Shown piece by piece: positions 23,566 through 35,059 of a stretch of 64,000 bases of DNA. Below the pieces are notes generated by a model. It did not search any database. It worked only from the letters and a program-made list of their open reading frames with translations, and was not told where the DNA came from. A program made the position numbers and the translations under genes. Within the stretch, counting starts at the first letter, position 1. Every line of letters starts with the position of its first letter. Source of the stretch: Saxidomus purpurata (lineage: Eukaryota > Mollusca > Bivalvia > Venerida > Veneridae); assembly GCA_022818135.1 (NCBI GenBank), contig JAFMSR010000003.1:12759325-12823324 (forward strand), given 5' to 3'.

Positions 23566-26009
23566 TTTTTAATTGTACATGATATTATATGAATATAATA
23601 TATGTGTACTACAATAACATCTCTTAAAAACAAAGTTAAACGATTGTACATTGTACTAGCAAAGATATGAATTTATGTGCTGAATTTTATCCTATTTATA
23701 TTTGCATAGATTATTAAAGCTTGTTATATTTGTAACGTATATTAGAGTTATTTGTTCAACAGAGAAAGTACTAGTATATACATTGTATGACTTAATCGGG
23801 GCTTCCAGTGGGACCAGGAACCGGTTACATTTTGATTTAAAATACTACTTGTTGTGTGAAAAACTTGTGTGCCGTTTTGATTTAATTAAAATAAAATATA
23901 GTTTTCTACCTTTCCTTCATACATACAATATATTATAAAGTCTTTCAAAATGTTTAAATACAACCCCAAATTTTAATCGACTGTTAGCTGAACCGCTTGT
24001 TAAACTTTCGAACAACTGAATTCAGATACATATATGATTCTCCTTCATTATTACATTTAGGAGATAAGTACAGTGAAAAGCAAATTCAGTTTTAATACAA
24101 ACGCTTCTGGACATTATAAAGAAATTGTCACCACTTGTGTAATAAGCCTTGTACTTGATTAAAATTAATAATCCATATCCGTCATTCAAAAGGTAGCTCT
24201 ATTGCGAAAATTCCAGACATGCATACTTATTCCACATACTGTTAGTTCTGGTGAGTGTACGATCCCGGTATTTTTCATGGTAAACTCAAAAATGTATCTC
24301 ACACAAAAAACACTGAAATTTTGTTGTACTGCTGTTTAATTGGAAATAGGTTACCGTATCTAGTATCTGAGTGGCATAGGATTCATCCCTATCACATATT
24401 ACCTCTTGACGAGGTTTCTGAAGTGCAGAAAACTGCAAAAACGACTACCGAGCAATCCAAATGAACTTACCGCGGATGGTTCTCTGCTTCGAAGTTTCAG
24501 TTACACCTGGAGACCAGCAATCATGCAATACCCCTCCCCCCGCTCCAAAAAAAAAAAAATCAATAAAGCTAATGAACAGTCCGTCTGATTAGACCAATTT
24601 GTTTTTATGCAGATCAGTTTGTATCCAATTGTACAGGTCACAGCGACGAAGGAAGCTGTCTTATTGATGTCACACTTCCACTGTACTTACATGCGTGTAG
24701 TGTCAAGACACATCCCAGATGCGACGGCAATCCATACACAATTTCAGCTGGAACGGTACTGTCTTGCTGGTCTTTTTTCATATATTATTCAATCCAATCT
24801 GTTAAGTTATACATGTTTTGCTTGATGATGAATATTAACTGAGTCATGAGATCATACCAACAGTCTCTTTATGCAACGCAGTAACAATTAACACTACTTT
24901 GGTATTAGGAACAAAATTCTGAAACAGTACTCCGTCAATCAAACATTAGTGTTGAGTATCAAGCAACCATGTGTCTTGGAGGGATTTGAGTGTAAGATTT
25001 AAGCCGCATTGCCAGAAGACCAATATCTGAATCCTGATACTGTACATGTATTTGGTAAATTCTAGTTATTTACAGTACCGAAGATTGTACAGATACTCGG
25101 CTTGCATTTTTAGTTGCTGATCTAACATAGAATTTACTTGACAAGTGTCATAATTATGCTCCCTTTTACTTCAACGACAAATAATAAATTTATTAAAGGA
25201 CCAAACAGAATTCAGTTACATTTAATGCCAATACCGGTATATGATCACGCATTGCAGTAATATATATTATCGATAGATCAATACTAATAAATTCATTCAA
25301 AACAGAATAACCGCGCAGTCACGTGGTTATTAAGCGCGCCAATACTGGAAGCTGCCAAAGTGGTACATGGGATAAACTGAAGTCTTTCTGCATTTTCATC
25401 TATATGTGAAAAGTAATAAATTCACATATAATACTTCACAATCAAGAATCAAAAGATCCCACAAATACAAGAACTATTTGACTCGATAGATCTATGAAAT
25501 TACAAATAAATGTTAACACAAGTCTTACTCAATATACAAACACTCGAATCAACGAAAGAGTCTGTCCCGGAAGTAGAAATACCGCAGCCTGCACTATCTA
25601 TTTACCGCATATCTCTTCACCTCTCCACATCAATAAAAAACACTTTCATACAAATAAAATGAAAAGAAAACAAATATAGCAAATCAAGAAAATGCATTAC
25701 TAAATTCTGGCGGTAGGTTAAATAAACGAATTCAAAATGTTCGTGTGGTCACGTCAATATCGAAACTAAAAGTGATTAAACAGCTGTAGGGCCTCAACAA
25801 AGCGACTTTGTTTGGGCCAATCAAAACTTATAATACTATTTGAAGTAACCAATGAAATTGATGTGATAGAAACTGATCCTAAAAATTAATTCCTAGAATA
25901 GCCGAAATAACCGTAAGAGCGGTCGATTATTAAGTATTTTAATATTAAATTTAAATCATTCAATTATGCTCCCTTTCACTTCAAGGACAAACAATAAATT
26001 ACTAAAAGA
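23566..26009. other. AT-rich intergenic stretch with one short duplication
   Basis: No gene is supported. A ~50-bp sequence, ATTATGCTCCCTTTTACTTC and what follows, occurs at ~25155 and again, diverged, at ~25965, both in + orientation; this is probably a dispersed repeat fragment. The short frame at 24255-24464 shows no domain. Confidence 0.45.
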
Positions 26010-26543
26010 AACTAGATGGTTGTTTTTGTCACAAAAACATATGTCTCCCCCATGGCAGTTTGTCAGTGATTGTAATACTGAAACAGGATATTAGAATAAA
26101 ACAAAAAACGCGGCCTTGACCCCCTGAATAAAAATATTTTTTGCTTGAAACAATTTAAAAACTTGAAAAAAATGTAATCTATTTTTAGTAACAATGAACT
26201 TGACCTTGACCCTAGTGACCCACAATGCAACCCCAAGCTTCCTCTCCACGCAAGCTACCTACACATCAAGTTTCATTGCAATTGGTCACTCCTAACTCGA
26301 GTTATTGAGCGGAAACCATTTTTCTAGTTTTAGTTACAGTGACATTGACTTTAAACCAATGTGGTTGTAACATGCGCTCTGCACATCGTCTCTATATGGT
26401 GAACATTTGTGGCGAGTTATTTTAAAATCCTTCAAGGGGCTCAAGAAATATGGAGCGGACACGATTTATGACAGACGGACGGACGGACAGACAGACAGAC
26501 AGACGGACAGATAACTAGACCAAAAACAATATGCCTCCCCCAT
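26010..26543 (-). mobile_element. Minus-strand pearl-like element, CTCCCCCAT termini
   Basis: Read on the minus strand it starts ATGGGGGAGGCATATTGTTT, carries a (GTCY)n tract (26470-26510), then core units with GTGTCCGCTCCATATTTCTT and AAGGTCAAGGTCA-like phrases, and ends CATGGGGGAGACATATGTTT then TGTGACAAAAACAACC. The same right end is found on the + strand near 11300-11345. The single-unit core makes this a short member. Confidence 0.8.
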
Positions 26544-26894
26544 TTATAATTCAAAGCAAGTTATATCATTGCAAGCTTATATAAAATATGCAACGTGTTT
26601 CATGCAAATAAAAACATGAAACAAAATAATTGTAATTTAAGGAATCGTGTCAAAGAATGCATTTATTGGTGAAATCAGTACGAAATAGCCAAGAAAACTT
26701 ATCACAGACTATCCTTTTTTATTTAACAATAATAAATTTTATCGAACACTGTACCGCAAACGGTATATGCCAAAAGAACTTAAATTAAGCTAAACCACTG
26801 AACAGGAAAACATTACAGGAAATAAATGGAATGTTTTGAATATTAATAAAAATAAAAATGGAAAATTCAACAACACATTATTACAACAACGTTT

Positions 26895-26954
26895 TTATAT
26901 CGTCATTTTCATATTAACGTTTCGGCGAAAGCCTTCATCAGAATAACAATATAA
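26895..26954 (-). ncRNA. Hammerhead-ribozyme-like motif
   Basis: On the minus strand the sequence reads 13 nt (26954-26942), then CTGATGA, AGGCTTTCGCC, GAAA, an 11-13 nt segment, then 13 nt (26907-26895). The two outer 13-mers pair completely if two G-U wobbles are allowed, like stem I. GGC-TTTC-GCC forms a small stem II, and CTGATGA plus GAAA are the hammerhead core. The stem III and cleavage-site side does not fit a clean N-U-H arrangement, so activity is doubtful. Similar motifs are known from Penelope-like retroelements and retrozymes. I call it a resemblance. Confidence 0.4.
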
Positions 26955-27004
26955 AGCGGACGTGACGTAACGTCGTATACATTTGAACTTTTTTTTAATA
27001 CAAA

Positions 27005-27135
27005 CTATCACACACCTAGTGTGTAAAGGTGAGAAGTACCTTTATTCTTTGATATGTTCCTCAACAAATAAGCAAACTAGTGTCAAAAGGTGACAAGTAC
27101 CTTTATTCTTTGATATGTTCTTCAACAACTTTAGC
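27005..27135. repeat. Two tandem copies of a ~65-bp unit
   Basis: GGTGAGAAGTACCTTTATTC and the following ~45 bp are repeated next to themselves (starts ~27027 and ~27091), sharing TTTGATATGTTC and CAACAA. This lies ~60 bp past the hammerhead-like motif and could belong to the same element. Confidence 0.6.
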
Positions 27136-28540
27136 AAACTAAGATGAGGGATGTCAAGAAAGGATAACGAATCCAAGGGACTTCACAACACATAGCCTAA
27201 CTTGGGTATATAATAATAATGGTCGTTTACTCTCGTCTATGATATATAAAACAATCATATAAGTCAAAGTAAAATACAAAAAATCTATGAAAATTCCACC
27301 TATGAATGCCAAGTAACACTGTGAATAAATCCGAATCTTGAAGAACTCTAAATTCAAATGTGTAGGCCATCATCAAATTTGGCGAAAAAATGAAAAAACT
27401 TTACCACAGTAGAAGAAAGGTCGGTAAGGTTAATCTTGTATTTTATCTTGCATCGATTATTATAGACATATTATGTATGTCGATTGGTTGTGATTTGTAG
27501 TGACTTTAAATGGACTAAGCGTAGGTGCACTACTAAATGCAGTATGTATAGAAATGACGGTACTTTCTGGCACTATCTCATACATATTGCCGTAAGCCTA
27601 AACGCTCCAGGTCCATTTCTGCACGCTTCAGATCAGTTTTTTTAATAAATGTATAATACTGTAATGGTACGTAGAAATTAAAAGAGTAACTGTGTCTCTG
27701 AAATTCTAACTCAATCTTACTTTCATTATAAATTTGAGACAAATGTGGCTGTGTATGGCGTTGTTTTTTTTTTTAAATCAAAACATGCACATAACCTGAC
27801 CTTCACTTCCAATAATCAGAGCCTCTTACGTATTAATAATACATTCAATAGAGTATTTATCAAACACATCCACCGTCTGTAATATCTACCACTATGTTCA
27901 GAAGGGTTGAAATAGTGCACGAGTTGTTTCTACTGTCTTTGAAGGAATTCCACAAGCTGTGCCGCTTCATGTTGAACAAAAAAGGTCGGACCAAGTTAAG
28001 TTTTTATTACAATGTTTCCAAACAATGCTATCACAGATAAGTCTTTTTGTAATTCAATCACATAAGTTAAATACATATATAGGTACCACAGATAATGAAT
28101 TACATCATCATGATTCAAGAATACTATTCGATCAAGTTGTAACAATTCAATTATCACAGATTACTAAATGCACAGGATAACCCGTGAAAGTCCGAAGGGG
28201 TCCTAGATCTTATATGTAGATGACTAGGTCTGACATACGTCATCATATGACATGAGTAAAAAATTCTTAAATATAGTAACCATAACTGTATGCTTGAGGA
28301 TGTTAAAATTAAGATAAAATGAGACCTAAAATGTGATGGACTGCTTGTTGTTTAGAATCTGGCACAAACAACATATTAAAACAATAACGGTGTTTAATAT
28401 TAAAATTGACAATCAATAAAAACTTAATTGAAGCAGATTAAAACTATACATAGTCTGAATTTGTGCTTGCTTCAAATTTATTTAGCAAGTACTTCTTAAC
28501 AGCTTTACAGCAAATATGGACTTGATGTTTTTCAATACAT
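27136..28540. other. AT-rich intergenic sequence
   Basis: No supported gene. The right border is a T-run at ~28540, which on the minus strand is the A-tail of the LINE described next. Confidence 0.4.
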
Positions 28541-29761
28541 TTTTTTTTTCAATTCAAATAGTTTATTGCATAAAATTGATTTACACAATTTACAGCAAAT
28601 AATATATAATTGTACAAAGACATTCTCAGGTAAAAGATTCCAGTTCTTAAAATAATGTTATAGTAAAAAGCTGCTTACATGTGGAACATAAAAGTTGTCA
28701 TTCCTACTATAACTGTGCATTTCAGTCATCTTTATGGAATTATTTCTTGGACCGGAGAGTTTCCTCCAATTTCAAAATATAGTAATAAAACACTGTTCCA
28801 ATATATTTACTCTCTGGATGTTTAAAATTCATATCTATTTAGCTATTTCATATCTATTTAGCTATTAATGTCTAGAATAGAGGATATTCTAATTAATTCC
28901 TTCAACATATTTTCGAATGAAAATTTCTTAATTAAATTTCATCTAAAGTGTTTGAAATAGTACTTCAAACTTTTATACTTAATAAACAAAAAAGCCTCTT
29001 ATTTCATATACCAAATTTTTCAATGAAGGCAGTTGAAGTTTCCTACAGTAAATACATGTATATGGTTTACATATTTTTTTTTGCGCTCAGTAAATAACCT
29101 ACGTAGTACTTAGGGGCTAATATGTATAAAGCATCACACACCTTTATTACGAATTTTTTTTCTCAAAAACTTTCATTGATATGTGTACAATATGCTTATC
29201 TAAATAGTCCGGGTAATGAAACTGAAAGTTTTCAAAGTATATTTAGTCAAGTCATGGCCCTTTAAGCGCACACGACATTAACAAAAACAAATGTAATAAC
29301 AAATACAACTGAAATATTGAGCAAAAAATTCACATGTGAGGGGAGAATGAGGTGACCTATCACATAAATTCTATTTAGAACATACTAATAAGATTTTTCT
29401 GCAAAATAATGCTTATTTTAACAATGTTTTTTATCTTCACAGTTCATCGATTGTGAGAACTCCAAGGTATTAGGATTTTTAAAATGATATTGGCTTAAAT
29501 ACCTTATTTTATTAGTGTATTTTTGACAAAAGCAAACCACTTGAGATTAATATTGTTCCGAGTATAAAGCAAATAAGATGTTTTGTAAAGGGCACTGGAA
29601 ATGTTATCATTAAATAACTTATACCAAACATTTAACATTCTACTTTTAATTTGTACAGACAGAGGGGTAATACCAAGTTCACCATATATCATATAGTTTG
29701 CGGTGGACTACTGAAATTTATCAATAATATAAACGTTTTCCATACCCCATACTTCAGAACC

Positions 29762-29797
<36 letters not shown>

Positions 29798-31111
29798 TAT
29801 AAAATCTTTATTTCACGAAGGTAGCACAAATAGACATTTATACAAATTTGTATATACATCACAATTTCATTGTGGCCTTCCATAAATAACAAAACGTTCA
29901 TACAAATACATACATTCACAAAAATTGCACACATGCAGGTACAAACACTTTCAACACAAAACCCATACAAGTTATAATTGACAGACACTCAGAAAAATAG
30001 CATCATAGCAAAATAGAATATATTTACAAATTAACCTCATTATAAACTAAATGTGTTACTTGTAATTAGTTTTGATTATGTAACAAATATAATTTATAAT
30101 TCTTTTTGAACAACGTTACAGATTTAGAGTGACGAATATGCACAGGAATATTATTTCAAATGTGTACTGCAGCATATGAAAATGACGATTTTAATATATT
30201 TGTTTTATGTTTTGGTAAAGACAGATTATTGTAATTAATGGATCTAAGATTGTAGACTTCATTGCTGGAAAAGGTTAACAAGTTACATATATATATTGGC
30301 ATTAGTTTTTTTGTAGTCTTATAAACAACAAGCGCAATGTGATATTTAATTCTATTCGAATATCTAAGCATGTATGGCTCTCGTATGTGCCAGTTTTGTC
30401 CGTTTCTTAATATAACGCGTTTTATTCTGTCCTGTAATTTACTTAATCTATTTGTGATACTGGATTTATTACTCCAAACAATAGCACAGTAATCCGTGAC
30501 AGGTAAAATGTATGATTGGTAGAACATAAATTTCATTTCATCAGAAAGATAATAGTTACTTCTTCTGAATAGGGCAAGTTTTGAATTTATAATAGCGATC
30601 ACTTTATTCACCTGTTGTTTCCATGACAGTCTGTTGTCAACATAAACACCAAGGTCTTTTTGTACAGTGACATTTTCAATAGGTGTATATTCATATAAAA
30701 GGATCGGACCTACCATAGTATTAAATAAATTGAGTTGCATGTCAACAGGTAAGAAAAGTTTGCGTGATTTCTTTAATACAGAAAACATTGCCTTTCTTGT
30801 TTGATCAACAAGATGTTTTTAGTTCTATTAAATGTACCATTAACTTGAAGAGAATTGAACTCCCAGGTAGGTTAATCAACTAGCGCTAGAACATTACCTT
30901 CAAACTGAAAAGGAGGTAAATTTCTTAACCATGTCTTGCTTCTACAAAATACCACTGTTTTTGTTTTTGCAGAGTTAACCTGAAGGTTCCAAACAGTGCA
31001 GTATTCAAACATGGCGTTCAATGCAATCTGTAAATCATTGGCAATGATGACAGTATCACCAGTATATAATAACATGAAAAGTCTGAAAAATAAATACCTC
31101 AGCGTCAGCAT
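28541..31111 (-). pseudogene. Degenerate non-LTR retrotransposon (outer LINE)
   Basis: The minus-strand translation at 31111-30872 reads like the catalytic end of a LINE reverse transcriptase: LLYTGDTVIIANDLQIAL, in which the expected YADD is YTGD, then WNLQVNSAKTKTVVF. After a frame disruption it continues RKLFLPVDMQLNLFNTMVGP and ILLY, is interrupted by another LINE (29765-30691), and resumes YGSEVWGMENVYI and MIYGELGITPLSVQIKSRML at 29755-29504. A 3' end with AATAAACTATTTGAATTG and an A-tail lies at ~28541. Frameshifts, stops and the altered active site make it dead. The N-terminal endonuclease part was not found upstream. Confidence 0.75.
29765..30691 (-). pseudogene. 5'-truncated LINE inserted in the outer LINE
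   Basis: On the minus strand, from 30691 downward, the translation is typical of the C-terminal part of a different LINE reverse transcriptase: DLGVYVDNRLSWKQQVNK, FYQSYILPVTDYCAIVWSNK, RLSKLQDRIKRVILRNG, then SYAAVHI-stop-NNIPVHIRHSK, where the stop (TGA) replaces the Trp usual at that point. The frame ends at 30066. The 3' tail is AATAAAGATTTTATATTTTA followed by an (ATT)n microsatellite (29765-29797). CATA is found at both junctions (29761-29764 and 30692-30695). It is inactive: truncated and containing a stop. Confidence 0.8.
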
Positions 31112-31330
31112 AACTTAATGTACTGTTAACCTTATCAGACAGAAATTACAAACCATCGTACTAAGTAATATATGCAGTACGAGTTTTGCTGTAAATGTGT
31201 CTTCTTACAGCCGTAATAAGAGTTTGCTCTAAATAGATAGCACTTTAGCTCCGACCTATATACACACAGATCCGTGCCACAATACATGTCGCTGGCTATG
31301 CAAAAGGTCAAGTGAGGTTAAACACTAAGT

Positions 31331-31446
31331 AAGTTAGAGTTTATTAAGTCAAATTTTAACAATTAAGAAACACCGAGTCGCTCGCTACCGCTCGCTCCCT
31401 TAGGGTTTTTTAATTGTTAAAATTTGACTTCATAAACATTAACTTA
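31331..31446. mobile_element. Hairpin MITE-like element, 28-36 bp arms
   Basis: GTTTATTAAGTCAAATTTTA and onward (31339-31366) is the inverted complement of 31410-31437 with one mismatch, and weaker pairing extends to ~31331/31446. The 43-bp loop is rich in CTCGCT repeats. No flanking duplication was established. Confidence 0.65.
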
Positions 31447-31458
31447 TACGAAGCATAC

Positions 31459-31567
31459 TTTATACAAAAGCGCAACCAAATTGTCCGAGGTGAAGCCATG
31501 AACGTTGAATCAATATATTCTACGTTCCTGGTGAAGCCGAGGAAAATTTGGTTGCGCTTGTGTATAA
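31459..31567. mobile_element. Hairpin element with TTTATACAAAAGCGCAACC arms
   Basis: 31459-31486 and 31541-31567 are inverted repeats around the core GCGCAACCAAATT. The loop contains the 34-bp palindromic insertion at 31497-31530. Without that insertion and one copy of GTGAAGC the element would be about 68 bp, almost all stem. Confidence 0.7.
31497..31530. mobile_element. 34-bp micro-palindrome with 7-bp flanking duplication
   Basis: The sequence CATGAACGTTGAAT, six central bases, then ATTCTACGTTCCTG is an imperfect palindrome. GTGAAGC lies immediately on both sides (31490-31496 and 31531-31537). A sister copy with a different 7-bp duplication is at 33843-33875. This is the signature of a transposition event by an extremely short element. 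Confidence 0.75.
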
Positions 31568-32039
31568 ATTATCTTTCTTATGGTTGTAAGATGACACTTT
31601 TACAGCAAAACGAGTACATGTATCTGACTTATACGAACACGAATCTTGGAACATTTCTTGCAGGAAATGTTGAATTTGTGTGAAAAAAGAAAAGAACTTT
31701 ATTAAGACATTTTTATACGTATAATTCAGTGCTAAACCTACAGAGAATATAGCATCGGCCTAATCTGTTTTGTTTGTTTAAATGTATTTTTCGCACGGGG
31801 ACTCCGCCCTAGTTAGTGGGACTAGAAACGAAGTGGTCCTTTTTACATCATCGAATAAGCTGTGTATTTCAAAAAGAAAATCGAATTCTTCCTTAGTAAT
31901 TATAAGTAAATCAAAAATATTTGAAAAGCAAGTGTGCGCTTGCAGGCATAGAAGATTACTAGACGAGCCACTCTTGAAAGGTAAGTCATATACATTTAGG
32001 AAACAATGCGCTATGCATGTACGTCGTTAGAGTCACTGA

Positions 32040-32230
32040 CTTGAAATAACTCGATCACGGACCTCTCAGATTAAGGGTCATGGGTTCGAGACCTGCTACC
32101 CACCATGCATCTTTGTGTGAGAAAGTTGGCAGTTTCTTACGGAGGATAGGAAGCTGGTTCTTCCCCGGAAGGATAGTGAGGTTAACTGCACGCCTGTTAA
32201 AATCACATGTATGGATACAACAACACAACA
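32040..32230 (+). mobile_element. tRNA-derived SINE, copy 1
   Basis: A good B-box, GGGTTCGAGACC (32083-32094), is followed by a body ending GGTTAACTGCACGCCTGTTA. The body resembles the copy at 44352-44520 (GGTAAACTGCCTGCCTGTTC). The A-box side is poor, so this is a diverged or truncated head, not a tRNA gene. Confidence 0.62.
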
Positions 32231-32810
32231 ATAACAAAGGCTCTACAAGAACACGTTTTGTACACAGTATAGGATACTTCCCTGATGCAGAAATATATTT
32301 CTTTGTGTCACCGTCTCTGACTGTCCTATAATGTGTCAAGTCATTGTATTGCTATACAAACTTCATCTTATTAAGAAAGTAAAATCATACGGATTTGAAC
32401 GAAAACATATTTTCAAATCATCAGAACTTGCCTAGATTGTCAACATAAATATTTCCGTCTATTAATGAAATGAACGGAATTGATTGTTTGTTACCATAAC
32501 ACCACAAAGGGTATTTGTGTATTGGTTATCAGACTTAGTAATGATTGTGACGGGATAGATATATGCACAAAAGTTTACGACAATATCATGCATACAAGTA
32601 AATATTATGATCGTTACGTTTTCCAATGAATTTTCACAAAATATTCGATTTTTTTGCAGTCACTGTCCCAATATCCTAAATAAACTGTGTGTTGTACGAT
32701 TTTGGGAATTATGTTAAATTGTGTGACGTTTTCAACTATTGTTGGTGATATGTTTTGCTCGTTTGTATTAGTATCTGCATACAAACGTTTTCTGGTACAA
32801 ATATGTTTAT

Positions 32811-32853
32811 AATAATAATAATAATAATAATGATAATAATAATAATTATAATA
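32811..32853. repeat. (AAT)n microsatellite
   Basis: Near-pure AAT trinucleotide run with two interruptions, directly next to the hairpin element at 32859. Confidence 0.85.
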
Positions 32854-32858
32854 CCGAG

Positions 32859-32926
32859 AAGTGATACAATTGTAATATTTTCACGAGCGCGAAGCGCGAG
32901 TTAAAATGTGAAAATTGTATCACTTT
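32859..32926. mobile_element. 68-bp hairpin element with GC-rich palindromic loop
   Basis: AAGTGATACAATTGTAATAT and onward pairs with GTGAAAATTGTATCACTT. The loop contains GAGCGCGAAGCGCGAG. Its AT-rich arms and GC-rich loop resemble the hairpin at 31331-31446. An (AAT)n tract abuts it. Confidence 0.62.
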
Positions 32927-33287
32927 GAGTTGAGATATATTCCATATACACTCAAAACAAACAAATTTTCTTTTTATTTTATGCTAAATATTAAAACAAA
33001 AGCAAAATTATGTATATGCACTACTTAAAAAAGTAGTTCCGGCAGACCTATATCACCCACACTGTGACTGATATGAAATCTATATCATCACTCTGTATTT
33101 CACTGATATAACACAGTATATCATTAGTTAGCATTAAATAAAAACTAATTACGCATATACATCAAAATTAAATTAAATGTACATACATATTTTCAAAAGT
33201 ATCTATCTATCTCCCAGCTGACATTATATCTTTTACCTTTTTATTTATATAGGTGTTAAGTTTCGACTTTTTTAGAAGGCAACACAT

Positions 33288-33428
33288 GAACAGGTTTAGT
33301 CACTCAATGGACACATTTAAAAATTTTTTTTTCGCTATATGTCTCTATAAACCACACTTGTGGTTTATAGAGACATATAGTGAAAAAAATTTTTTTCTTA
33401 AATGTGTCCATTGAGTGACTAAACTGTT
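33288..33428. mobile_element. 141-bp near-perfect palindrome
   Basis: The left arm, TTTAGTCACTCAATGGACAC through GTCTCTATAAACCACA, is mirrored by TGTGGTTTATAGAGACATAT through GAGTGACTAAA, with a 4-bp centre (CTTG) and only small differences in the A/T tract. Pairing extends outward as GAACAG on the left against CTGTTC on the right. Arms are ~65-70 bp. Such arm identity suggests a recent foldback element or a recent inverted duplication. Confidence 0.8.
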
Positions 33429-33842
33429 CACTGTGTATACTGGGTTCTTATAGTATGTGAATATGAAAAAAAAAATACAAGATAGACACAATTGGGCCAG
33501 AATCGCTCTACTGAACCCAAGTGTCTGTGATCAGGATGCTTAAAGGCAGGATATAAATGTACATCATTTATGACAAAGTAATTGAGCGATTTAATTCGGC
33601 ACCGTGAGTACCTCCATTTAAGTACTAGTACAGTTTGGCACTATCAAAACAGCCGAGTTCTAAAAATAGATATAAGATATAGTTAAGCTTTGATAGAAAT
33701 AATTATATAGCTCAGAGGATTTTGATCGATGATTGACCATGCATGTACATGAAAGAAACTCTCCACTATACTGGGTGTAGTCAAAATAATTAAGTGACGT
33801 ATTTGGAAAAGTTTGAGCTATTGACCGTCTTGTTAGGCATAT

Positions 33843-33875
33843 CAGGAACGTAGAATCGTATATTCTACGTTCCTG
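33843..33875. mobile_element. 33-bp micro-palindrome with 7-bp flanking duplication
   Basis: CAGGAACGTAGAAT, five bases (CGTAT), ATTCTACGTTCCTG: the 14-bp arms are perfectly complementary. GGCATAT flanks it on both sides (33836-33842 and 33876-33882). The right arm is identical to that of the copy at 31497-31530. Confidence 0.8.
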
Positions 33876-33882
33876 GGCATAT

Positions 33883-35030
33883 CTATCTCTATCAAAAATT
33901 TGTCACGGACTTGTGTTGTCTCATCTAAAGCTCATCACAACCTGTGTCCTAAAAGTTACATTAGGACCCAGTCTCAACAGATGTCAAGGGAAGGAGAAAT
34001 TGTGAAGATGTTGATCACGTTTTACAGCACGCAAGAAATAAATTAATGATATCAAAAATTGTTTTTGAGAGGTCTATAATTGAATTGTACTGCGCTTGAG
34101 AACTCTCTATTTCAAGGTTGTTAATGGATTGCGATAAGTTCAATATTGAAGCGCGGTACAGTTACATTAGAGAGGTCTTCAATTCATTTATTGCGCGCTT
34201 CAAAGCTCGAAATATTTGAGTATATGTAGATTTGGCGTTCCATAAATATAAGCACATGCATATATTGGTTTGGTACAAAACTATTGCGGCGGCGTCTGTA
34301 AATAATTGAATCGCTAGCTCAATTGGATTGTAAACATCCGGTTTGTCTGAGCGATTTGATTGGATGACCACTACCGGAAATAACCGGTGCGCGGAATTTG
34401 TCAATTTTTACGCTCTGTGAATGTGGCAAATTCTGTCAATTTCAAGTTAAAATCTGTGGTTATCTTTGTGTTCAAACGTGCAGAATGGAACCTTTGTCCA
34501 CAAGGAAGAGGATCCAGGCAATTAAGGACGCTGACAAGCGTGATGCGGTGTGTATGCAGAACTTTTGTTTTGGCCCTATCGGTCCGTTCATGTATAAGAG
34601 ACCTGATTAATATTTACACTTGCTGAACTATTTAAAGCATTTTATCTTTACTATTGCATTTGCATTATTTCAATAAAGTAAATGCTATTTTATGGCTAGA
34701 AAGAAAATAAAGGAAAGAAACACAATAGGTATATAGACAACTACTGTATAGCTGACCTCATTTGACCTCTTATGATAGAAAGGTCACTTGGGGGCAATGA
34801 CCAGGATCAAACTATATGTGGTCATTAGCATTTAACCTATAAATAGTTTCAACTTTACAATAACACTGGCTAACTTTTATTCTTTCTCACTTTCTTCTTT
34901 AAGCGTGTGGTTAGGTAGCCGGTTCTACATCATAGGCTGATTTTTCTTGCTGAGACTTTTCAACTGTTTAAGACTGTTGAAATATAGGAATCAAAAGGTC
35001 AGGTATAGATAGGGCACAAAATGTGCACTT
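33883..35030. other. Intergenic sequence, nothing certain
   Basis: Two short overlapping + frames (34387-34626 and 34398-34610) have no recognisable domain and no splice support. No repeat structure was identified before the satellite. Confidence 0.4.
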
Positions 35031-35059
35031 CTGCACATATGTGTCCGTAAGTAGCCATT

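Noticed and set aside
32080..32339. Open frames on both strands with MGSRPATHHASLCEK
   Set aside because: Covers the SINE B-box and body; no conserved domain.
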